DNA of 15,607 nucleotides. Origin: JBBRCX01 sp038204465. Its GTDB lineage: Bacteria > Planctomycetota > Phycisphaerae > Tepidisphaerales > Tepidisphaeraceae. The position numbers and the translations under genes were made by a program. The notes beneath the pieces are model-generated. The model did not search any database. It was not told the DNA's origin and worked only from the letters and a program-made list of their open reading frames with translations. Each line of letters opens with the position of its first letter. Position 1 is the first letter of the stretch. This document shows positions 1 through 5,488 of the stretch, piece after piece. The stretch lies in contig JBBRCX010000103.1 in assembly GCA_038204465.1 (NCBI GenBank), positions 1 through 15,607 on the forward strand. Reading direction: 5' to 3'.

Positions 1-1
1 T

Positions 2-112
2 GAGCAGCAGGGCCGCGATGTGCTCGATACGCTCAAAACGCTGCTGCGCGCGGCATGGGCTGGCGAGAACATCGGCCTGCTCACCGACGTGCTACCAGCC
101 GATACGTCGTGA
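2..112 (+). CDS. C-terminal fragment of an unidentified protein, cut by the window edge
   Basis: Frame 2 is open from the left edge to a TGA at 110-112 and gives 36 residues ending LLTDVLPADTS. The stretch GRDVLDTLKTLLRAAWAG looks like an amphipathic helix. Its opening (QQGRDVL followed by a leucine-rich helix) loosely resembles the tail of some IS66-type transposases, but the fragment is far too short to assign. It converges on the minus-strand LuxR gene, and a weak hairpin with a T-run lies 15 bases past the stop, as expected for a gene end. What is seen is only an open frame with a plausible amino-acid mix. The transposase idea is a guess. Confidence 0.45.
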   Translation, partial: EQQGRDVLDTLKTLLRAAWAGENIGLLTDVLPADTS

Positions 113-127
113 CCTCAGGGGCGGGAC

Positions 128-146
128 GGTAAACAGTTACCTTTTT
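128..146 (+). terminator. Weak intrinsic terminator candidate
   Basis: The sequence shows GGTAA (128-132), loop ACAG, TTACC (137-141), then five T (142-146). The five-pair stem is short and AT-containing, so it would be a weak terminator. Its place 15 bases after the stop codon at 110-112 supports the role. Confidence 0.35.
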
Positions 147-162
147 GTCATTCATCCCTCTT

Positions 163-191
163 CATCGGTGTCCATCGGTGCCCCATCGGTG
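163..191. repeat. Three near-tandem CATCGGTG direct repeats
   Basis: CATCGGTG occurs at 163-170, 173-180 and 184-191, with periods of 10 and 11 bases, in the short gap between two convergent genes. The near-helical period puts the copies on one face of the DNA, but no protein is known to bind here. Similar short 'CATCNGTGTCCATCNGTG' strings occur in intergenic DNA of many bacteria; that is recollection, not a search result. Confidence 0.6.
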
Positions 192-204
192 GGTAACTCT
201 GTTC

Positions 205-1005
205 TTATTCCCGCGGCAGGTCGAGGCTCAGCCGGGGGGGGGAGGTGGACTTTTCTTTTCTGGCGCGGGCGAGGAGCTCGCCGCGGCTGGAGACGCCGAA
301 GCGCTGATGCAGCGCCTTCACATAGTTGTGAATTGTGTGGGGGCTGAGCCCCAGACGCGTGGCGATTTCCTTTTCGCTGCTGCCGGCCAGCAACTCGTCC
401 AGCGTCTGCGCCAGGCGCGGCGGCAAATCGGTGCCGGGCTTCCTCGCCCTGCGGATCACGTCGCGGCGCCACAGCCTTCCCAGCTCCACGTGAAACAGGC
501 GGGCGAGTTTCTGCTGCGCGGGCGTGAACGTTTCGGAACCCCACATCCGGTGCAGCCCGAGCTGATCGACCGCGGCCGCGTGAGGCAGCGGATACTGCGA
601 CAGGATGAAGTTGCGGCCCGGATGGAATTTCTCGACGGGCTTGATCGGGACCAGCAAGTCCCGAGGGGTCGAGTCATTCTTCGACGAAGCGTTGGTAATC
701 TCCGCGGCCCCGGAGAGCCAGAAGGTCTCCGGGCGCTCGTCGTCGCGTTCGGTGTGGATGCGGCTCACGCCGCCATCGGGGTCGCTGAACCAGCCGATGT
801 CCACCACGCGCATGACGCCCGGCTTGTCGGTTCGGCGGAAATGCACCTCGGATGAGACGACAATATCCGCCTTGAGCAACCGGCGCAGTCCCACTACGAC
901 GCGCGGGCGCCAGCGCTGCGGGTCTTCCCCCATTTCGTGAATATCGCTGACGAGGCGAAACACCGCACGCACGTCGCGCAAACGAAGCCGGTCCGATTCA
1001 GCCAT
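205..1005 (-). CDS. LuxR-type HTH transcriptional regulator with a novel N-terminal domain
   Basis: This 266-residue protein carries a LuxR/GerE DNA-binding domain at about residues 194-250. The typical pattern is visible: GSSEKEIATRLGLSPHTIHNYVK followed by RFGVSSRGELLAR. It should bind DNA as a dimer. The N-terminal 180 residues match no receiver, PAS or autoinducer-binding domain I recognise. They are probably a GAF-like sensor, since LuxR proteins of this layout are common in planctomycetes. The ATG at 1005 is preceded on the minus strand by AAAGGA (1017-1012), six bases away, which supports this start. The last 14 codons include a nine-C run (242-234). The gene is divergent from the oxidoreductase, with 192 bases between the starts, so it could regulate that neighbour, but nothing in the sequence shows this. 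Confidence 0.88.
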   Translation of the reverse strand: MAESDRLRLRDVRAVFRLVSDIHEMGEDPQRWRPRVVVGLRRLLKADIVVSSEVHFRRTDKPGVMRVVDIGWFSDPDGGVSRIHTERDDERPETFWLSGAAEITNASSKNDSTPRDLLVPIKPVEKFHPGRNFILSQYPLPHAAAVDQLGLHRMWGSETFTPAQQKLARLFHVELGRLWRRDVIRRARKPGTDLPPRLAQTLDELLAGSSEKEIATRLGLSPHTIHNYVKALHQRFGVSSRGELLARARKEKSTSPPRLSLDLPRE

Positions 1006-1184
1006 CGATCATCCTTTCCCCTTTTCAGATCACGATCGCGGCGTGGGTGGGTGTGACGAATCTTCGCTGTTGAACTGGCGCGACTTTAACAAGAGGAAGA
1101 AGCAGCGGCAATCGCGTCAGGTTCGACTGGCCCCGCGCTGGTTTGGAGGCAGTGGGGGCAATCGAATAAGCTGCCAGGCTTTGC

Positions 1185-1189
1185 AGGAG
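1185..1189 (+). promoter_or_regulatory. Ribosome-binding site deciding the oxidoreductase start
   Basis: AGGAG at 1185-1189 lies eight bases before ATG 1198 but only two before the in-frame GTG at 1192. ATG 1198 is therefore the better start, and the Rossmann strand ARLAVIGLGG then begins at residue 2. Confidence 0.7.
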
Positions 1190-1197
1190 CGGTGAGG

Positions 1198-2415
1198 ATG
1201 GCGCGACTTGCGGTGATCGGACTGGGCGGCCGGCTGACGGGAATGCTGGGGCAGATGCGCCTGGTCGACCCTGAGGTGCGCATCGTCGCGGTCGCGGACC
1301 CGGCGGTGCAAGCCGTCCAGGGACGGCTCGCGATGGCGGGAATGCCGCCGTCAGATGGCGTGAAGTTTTATGATTCGCCCGACCAGCTCCTTGAATACGC
1401 GGATCAATACGACGGCGTCTGCATCGGCACTCGCTGTCACCTGCACACGCCCTACGCGATCAAGGTCGCTCCGACTGGCCTGCCGCTGTTCCTGGAGAAG
1501 CCGGTGGCGATCACGCAGGAGCAGCTGATCGGCCTGGCGACCGCTTTCGCCGGCCGCGAACAGAGCGTCGTCATCTCGTTTCCCCTGCGGGTCACGCCGT
1601 TGTACATCGCGGCCCTGGAGATCGTTCGCTCGGGAAGGCTGGGCACGATCAACCAGGTGCAGGCGATCAACAACGTCAACTACGGCGGCGTCTATTTTGG
1701 CGAGTGGTATCGCAACTATGACGAGGTCGGCGGGCTCTGGCTGCAGAAGGCGACGCACGACTTCGATTACATCAACCACCTTCTTGATGATCGTCCGACG
1801 ATGATCGCCGCGACCACCACGCGGAAGATTTACGTCGGCGACATGCCCCACGACCTGACCTGCTCGCGCTGCGACCTGACCGAGACCTGCATCGAGAGCC
1901 CGCGCAACCTCGCCCGCCGGGGCGACGGGGGCGGTATGTCCATGAACGATCATCTCTGCGCCTTCAGCCGGGAAATCCGCAACGAAGACGCCGGCTCCGC
2001 CTTGATCCACTACGCCGGCGGCGCGCACGCGAGCTACTCGCAGAACTTCATCAGCCGCAAGGAAGCCGGGCGGCGCGGGGCAATCGTTACCGGCTACTCC
2101 GCGACGCTGGAATTCGATTGGTACACGGATGAGATTCGCGTGGTCGATCACCATCATGCAAACCGCGTTGATCGCATCAGCGTGAAGGCGACCAGCGGGC
2201 ACAGCGGCGGCGACATCAAGCTGGCGGAAATGTTTCTCGACGTCGTCCATGGGCGCGACAAGTCGCGCTCCGACTTGAAGGATGGGCTTCTCAGCGCGGC
2301 GATGTGCCTGGCGGCGCGCGAGTCGAGCGAAACCGATGCTTTCCAGCGCATCCCGACGGTCGAGGAGCTTGCCCGCATCGCGGCCCCCGCCGCGCTCGCA
2401 CCGGCTGCGCTGTAG
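1198..2415 (+). CDS. Gfo/Idh/MocA family NAD(P)-dependent oxidoreductase
   Basis: The 405-residue protein starts with a Rossmann fold: strand LAVIGLGGRL near residues 4-13, then VRIVAVADP, where the acidic end of strand 2 normally selects NAD(H). The family EKP motif is at residues 100-102. The likely catalytic region is QKATHDFDYINHLL, with Lys184, His187 and Asp188. The C-terminal half fits the family's substrate-binding alpha/beta domain. Cysteines at 222, 225, 231 and 254 form a CxxC-x5-C cluster plus a distal Cys that could hold a metal; Cys-rich segments here are seen in other family members. Such enzymes oxidise or reduce sugars, inositols or related polyols in the cytoplasm, but the substrate cannot be read from the sequence. 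It stands alone, 192 bases from the divergent LuxR gene and 260 bases before mreB. Confidence 0.9.
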   Translation: MARLAVIGLGGRLTGMLGQMRLVDPEVRIVAVADPAVQAVQGRLAMAGMPPSDGVKFYDSPDQLLEYADQYDGVCIGTRCHLHTPYAIKVAPTGLPLFLEKPVAITQEQLIGLATAFAGREQSVVISFPLRVTPLYIAALEIVRSGRLGTINQVQAINNVNYGGVYFGEWYRNYDEVGGLWLQKATHDFDYINHLLDDRPTMIAATTTRKIYVGDMPHDLTCSRCDLTETCIESPRNLARRGDGGGMSMNDHLCAFSREIRNEDAGSALIHYAGGAHASYSQNFISRKEAGRRGAIVTGYSATLEFDWYTDEIRVVDHHHANRVDRISVKATSGHSGGDIKLAEMFLDVVHGRDKSRSDLKDGLLSAAMCLAARESSETDAFQRIPTVEELARIAAPAALAPAAL

Positions 2416-2527
2416 CGTGAGGCGAAGCAGCCCTCATCAAGGCCTGACGGGTTCGCCCCAGCGGCGGCGACTCGTTTTCCCACTTGCAACGATTGCGTTC
2501 GCCTCCGGCTTCAGAGGGGCCGGGGAT

Positions 2528-2556
2528 TTGCAGACCCCCAGCCATACCTGTATTTT
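2528..2556 (+). promoter_or_regulatory. Possible promoter of the mre cluster
   Basis: TTGCAG (2528-2533) and TATTTT (2551-2556) are 17 bases apart, matching the sigma70 consensus at 3/6 and 4/6. This is the best pair I found in the 260-base gap before mreB, and it would leave a leader of about 110 bases. Weak matches of this kind also arise by chance. Confidence 0.25.
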
Positions 2557-2561
2557 ACGGC

Positions 2562-2583
2562 CCAACCGGGCGTTGGCTTTTTT
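2562..2583 (+). terminator. Short hairpin followed by six T, upstream of mreB
   Basis: CCAAC (2562-2566), loop CGGGC, GTTGG (2572-2576), one C, then TTTTTT (2578-2583). It could be a weak terminator for the oxidoreductase transcript, 147 bases past that gene's stop. If mreB is transcribed from the candidate promoter just upstream, it could instead be a leader hairpin. The five-pair stem is marginal. Confidence 0.3.
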
Positions 2584-2661
2584 GCGCTTGAGGTCGTATT
2601 CAGGGCTTCGATGCCCTGGCGAGGTTCCCGCCACGTCCCGTTCTCGGCCCACAACGCCCGC

Positions 2662-2667
2662 AAGGAG
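2662..2667 (+). promoter_or_regulatory. Ribosome-binding site deciding the mreB start
   Basis: AAGGAG at 2662-2667 is followed eight bases later by GTG 2676. The earlier in-frame GTG at 2667 overlaps the site itself, so 2676 is preferred. Confidence 0.75.
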
Positions 2668-2675
2668 TGCCGCGC

Positions 2676-3731
2676 GTGATCTTTGATTCGCTCTTGGGCA
2701 TGTTCAGCATCGACATGGGCATCGACCTGGGCACGTGCAACACGCTCGTGTGCGTCAAGGGCGAGGGCATCGTGCTGAACGAGCCCAGCGTGGTCGCGGT
2801 CAAAAAGGGCACCAACCGCGTTCTGCAGAATGGAAACGCGGTCGGGCTCGTCGCCAAGGAGATGATCGGCAAGACGCCGGGCTCAATTACCGCGATCCGG
2901 CCCCTCAAAGACGGGGTCATCAGCGATTTTGAAGTCACCGAGGCGATGTTGAGTTATTTCATCCGCCGGGTGCATGGTCGCAAGCACTTCATCGGCCCGC
3001 GCGTGGTCATCGCCATCCCGTCCGGAATCACGGCAGTCGAGAAGCGGGCGGTGCTGGAAAGCGCCGAGCGGGCGGGAGCGCGGCGGGTCTACCTCGTGGA
3101 AGAGCCCATGGCGGCGGCGATTGGAGCGGGCCTGCCGGTCACTGAACCCACCGCCAGCATGATCATCGACATCGGCGGGGGCACCACGGAGGTAGCCATC
3201 ATTTCGCTGGCCGACATCAGCGTCTGCAAGAGCGTGCGGACGGCCGGCGACGATTTCGACGAGGCGATCGTCAATCACATGAAGAAGACGTACAACATGG
3301 CCATCGGCGATCAGATGGCCGAGCGGATCAAGATCGAGATCGGCTCTGCCGGCCCGCAGGGCGACAACGAGCCCAGCATGGAGGTCAAGGGCCGCGACAT
3401 GATCAGCGGTTTGCCGCGAAAAACAATGATCACCAGCGAAGAGATCCGCGAAGCCCTCCAGGAGCCGGTCACGAGCATCATCGAAGCGGTCACTCAGACG
3501 CTGGAGCAGGCGGAACCCGAGCTTGCCGCCGACCTCGTCGACAACGGCATCACCATGGCCGGCGGCAGCAGCCTGCTTCGCGGCCTGCCCACGGTTATCA
3601 GCAACGCGACCGGACTGGACGTGCGACTGGCGGAAGACCCCCTCACTTGCGTCGCCCGCGGCACCAGCGTGTACCTGGAAAACCTCGAGCTCTGGAAAGA
3701 CACGATGGAAAGCGACGCCGACGACATGTGA
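2676..3731 (+). CDS. mreB: Rod shape-determining protein MreB (bacterial actin)
   Basis: MreB polymerises on ATP into membrane-attached filaments that orient the lateral cell-wall machinery. The 351-residue product has the usual family length and the actin-fold signatures: phosphate-1 loop GIDLGTCNTLV (DLGTCN at 17-22), connect-1 region EEPMAAAIGAGL (from Glu142), phosphate-2 loop DIGGGTTEVAI (from Asp165) and adenosine motif AGGSSLLRGL (from Ala295). The hydrophobic N-terminus MIFDSLLGMF fits the membrane-binding amphipathic segment of MreB. The GTG start is chosen by its ribosome-binding site. It heads a run of same-strand wall genes. A 209-base spacer with a strong hairpin separates it from mreC, which may let MreB be made in excess of MreC and MreD. 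The acidic tail ESDADDM is slightly unusual. Confidence 0.97.
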   Translation: MIFDSLLGMFSIDMGIDLGTCNTLVCVKGEGIVLNEPSVVAVKKGTNRVLQNGNAVGLVAKEMIGKTPGSITAIRPLKDGVISDFEVTEAMLSYFIRRVHGRKHFIGPRVVIAIPSGITAVEKRAVLESAERAGARRVYLVEEPMAAAIGAGLPVTEPTASMIIDIGGGTTEVAIISLADISVCKSVRTAGDDFDEAIVNHMKKTYNMAIGDQMAERIKIEIGSAGPQGDNEPSMEVKGRDMISGLPRKTMITSEEIREALQEPVTSIIEAVTQTLEQAEPELAADLVDNGITMAGGSSLLRGLPTVISNATGLDVRLAEDPLTCVARGTSVYLENLELWKDTMESDADDM

Positions 3732-3871
3732 CGCGCGGCGGTTGCTGGGTAGCGATAGCGTGCATGCCGGGGTGTGTAGAGTGGTGTGGCGAAAAGCGGC
3801 GTCACTGTCTGACGCGCAATCGGACGAAGCCGGGGCTGAATCGCGATTGACGTGCCGCTCAACGTTGCTCC

Positions 3872-3892
3872 GCACCGGCGAGACGCCGGTGC
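3872..3892. repeat. Perfect 9-bp palindromic hairpin between mreB and mreC
   Basis: GCACCGGCG (3872-3880), loop AGA, CGCCGGTGC (3884-3892), followed by TAC. No T-run follows, so it is not a classical terminator. From memory, this 'CCGGCGAGACGCCGG...TAC' hairpin recurs between genes in planctomycete chromosomes and behaves like a REP element. In an operon spacer it could stabilise or attenuate the mreB message. Confidence 0.7.
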
Positions 3893-3940
3893 TACGAGGA
3901 GGCGTCACGCAAACGTTCCACGCAGCTCACGAAGACACGG

Positions 3941-4789
3941 ATGTCGTACCTGAAATTCCAACACGTCTTCGGCATCCTTCTCATCTTCAGCGCGCTGAGC
4001 GGGTTCGTGATTCCGCGGCGATATACCGAGAGGGCGCAGCCCCAGTTGCAGTCCCTGTTTTCGCCGGTATCGGAGCCGGTGCGGCACGCGGCGGCCTGGG
4101 CGTATGATCGCGTCGGGCCGACCGCGAGGGGGGATGGGCGGCGCGTTCAGGACGTGGCTGAAGAGAACGCGGCACTGCGCGAGCGCGTCGCTTACCTGCA
4201 GCGGCAACTGGGGATCAAGGAGCAGCGCGACGCCGAGCAGCGCGAGCTCGGCCCGGTGGGGGACATCAGTACTGCATTTCCCGTCAGCGCCCAGGACGCC
4301 GGGACGCGCGAATCCCTGATCCTGCGCGGATCCACGATGGATGGGCTGCGCGACAACATGATCGTCGTTTGCCCGCAAGGGGTCGTCGGCACCATTCAGC
4401 GCGCGGGCGTCGCGGGGGCGCAGGTGCGGCTCGTCACAGACATCGGCTTCCGCGTCGCGGCGTCGTTTGCCCGGTTCCGCAACGACGAAAAAGGGCAGAT
4501 CGAGCTCGTCTCCCTTCCGCTGCCGGCGGCGCTGTTGGAGGGAGTTGGGCAATCGATGCTCGTGCGCAACCTGCCCAAGGACATCGTGGAGAAGGCCGGG
4601 CTGGCGCCAGGGGACCGTGTGGTCGTGAATGACGAGAAGTGGCCGGAGGCGCTGCAGGGGATGCACCTTGGGACGGTGAAGCAGGTTGGTCCCCGGCGCG
4701 ACGCGCCGCTGCTGGCGGAGATTCGCGTAGAGCCGACTATGAACCCGCTGCGCCTGCGCTCGGTGCGGGTGGTAATGAAGGATCGATGA
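3941..4789 (+). CDS. mreC: Rod shape-determining protein MreC
   Basis: MreC is a periplasmic scaffold of the elongasome that binds and activates PBP2. This 282-residue protein shows the expected order: a short cytoplasmic start, a single membrane helix at about residues 6-26 (HVFGILLIFSALSGFVIP), then a coiled coil at about 65-100 (ENAALRERVAYLQRQLGI) and a C-terminal beta-rich domain. The latter has the family pattern of glycine-centred turns, for example DNMIVVCPQGVVGTIQR and GLAPGDRVVVNDEKWP. Length is normal. The ATG has no clear ribosome-binding site close to it. A GAGGAGG stretch at 3896-3902 is too far upstream to serve it directly. The gene sits between mreB and mreD, as in most rod-shaped bacteria. 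Confidence 0.94.
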   Translation: MSYLKFQHVFGILLIFSALSGFVIPRRYTERAQPQLQSLFSPVSEPVRHAAAWAYDRVGPTARGDGRRVQDVAEENAALRERVAYLQRQLGIKEQRDAEQRELGPVGDISTAFPVSAQDAGTRESLILRGSTMDGLRDNMIVVCPQGVVGTIQRAGVAGAQVRLVTDIGFRVAASFARFRNDEKGQIELVSLPLPAALLEGVGQSMLVRNLPKDIVEKAGLAPGDRVVVNDEKWPEALQGMHLGTVKQVGPRRDAPLLAEIRVEPTMNPLRLRSVRVVMKDR

Positions 4790-4794
4790 TCCGT

Positions 4795-4814
4795 GGCGCG
4801 TAGCGACTCGCGCC
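4795..4814. repeat. Small inverted repeat in the mreC-mreD spacer
   Basis: GGCGCG (4795-4800), an eight-base loop, CGCGCC (4809-4814). It lies five bases after the mreC stop. There is no T-run, so termination is unlikely. At this GC content a six-pair stem may be chance. Confidence 0.25.
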
Positions 4815-4860
4815 GCAAGAGGTATCAAAGCAACGCAACGGGGCGGCGCCGGCTGTTTTA

Positions 4861-5406
4861 ATGCGATGGGTTAGCTATTTCATTCTCGCCTACCTCGCGA
4901 TCGGCCTGCAGATCGGGCTGGCGCCATATCTGCGATATCACTCGGCGTCGCCGAACCTGGTTCTGCTGGCGGTGATCTTCATCGCGATCAACGCCCCGCG
5001 CGACGCGGCGCTGCTCGGATGCTTTTGCCTGGGCGCGCTGCAGGACCTGGTGACGGCACAGCAACCGGGACTTCTGGCCCTGGCGTACGGGCTGACGGCG
5101 ATGTTCGTCGTGAGCACCCAGCAACTGGTATATCGAGAGCACGCGCTCACGCACTTCTCGATGGCGTTGATTGGCGGCTCGATTGCCGCGACGATCGTTC
5201 TCTTGCACGCGTGGGTGCGGCCGCCGGGGCCTGCCCTGGAGCGCGCGGGGGTTCACTTGCCGGCGATCCGACCGTCGATTGCCCTGGAGTTCACGCGGGT
5301 GCTCTACACGGCGATTCTCGCGCCGTTCGTGCTGTGGGGCCTGCAGCGGATCAAGAAGGTCTTTTCGTTCCAGCCGACCCGGCGAAAAGTGAAGGCGTGG
5401 GGGTGA
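4861..5406 (+). CDS. mreD: Rod shape-determining membrane protein MreD
   Basis: MreD is a small polytopic inner-membrane partner of MreC and is often poorly conserved. The 181-residue product has about five hydrophobic helices, starting MRWVSYFILAYLAIGLQ and including PNLVLLAVIFIAINA and GLLALAYGLTAMFVV. The family-typical segment GCFCLGALQDLVTAQQPGL (residues 58-76) lies between the second and third. It ends in a basic tail (RRKVKAWG), likely cytoplasmic. Length and position directly after mreC make the call firm despite low expected sequence identity. The ATG at 4861 has no visible ribosome-binding site. It lies 71 bases after mreC. Confidence 0.9.
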   Translation: MRWVSYFILAYLAIGLQIGLAPYLRYHSASPNLVLLAVIFIAINAPRDAALLGCFCLGALQDLVTAQQPGLLALAYGLTAMFVVSTQQLVYREHALTHFSMALIGGSIAATIVLLHAWVRPPGPALERAGVHLPAIRPSIALEFTRVLYTAILAPFVLWGLQRIKKVFSFQPTRRKVKAWG

Positions 5407-5488
5407 GGAATTGTCGATTTGCGATCGAAGGCAGCGTTGTATCGCGACGCATCCCACTTGAAGTCGCTAAGGAAATTGGACCTGACGG

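Noticed and set aside
145..855. Long plus-strand open frame of 236 codons
   Set aside because: It is antisense to the LuxR gene, whose HTH pattern is unmistakable. The plus-strand frame is a high-GC shadow with no family signature.
1006..1197. Divergent promoters between the LuxR gene and the oxidoreductase
   Set aside because: I looked for -35/-10 pairs on both strands and found none convincing. TTGAAC at 1070 has no suitable -10 partner.
1351..2250. Minus-strand open frame of 299 codons
   Set aside because: Antisense to the oxidoreductase. Its composition (many Asp, Arg, Val, His) is that of a shadow frame.
2883..3908. Minus-strand open frame of 341 codons
   Set aside because: Antisense to mreB, with a shadow-like composition.
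3523..4107. 194-codon open frame spanning the mreB end, the spacer and the mreC start
   Set aside because: It overlaps two confident genes in another frame, and the spacer part reads through the palindrome.
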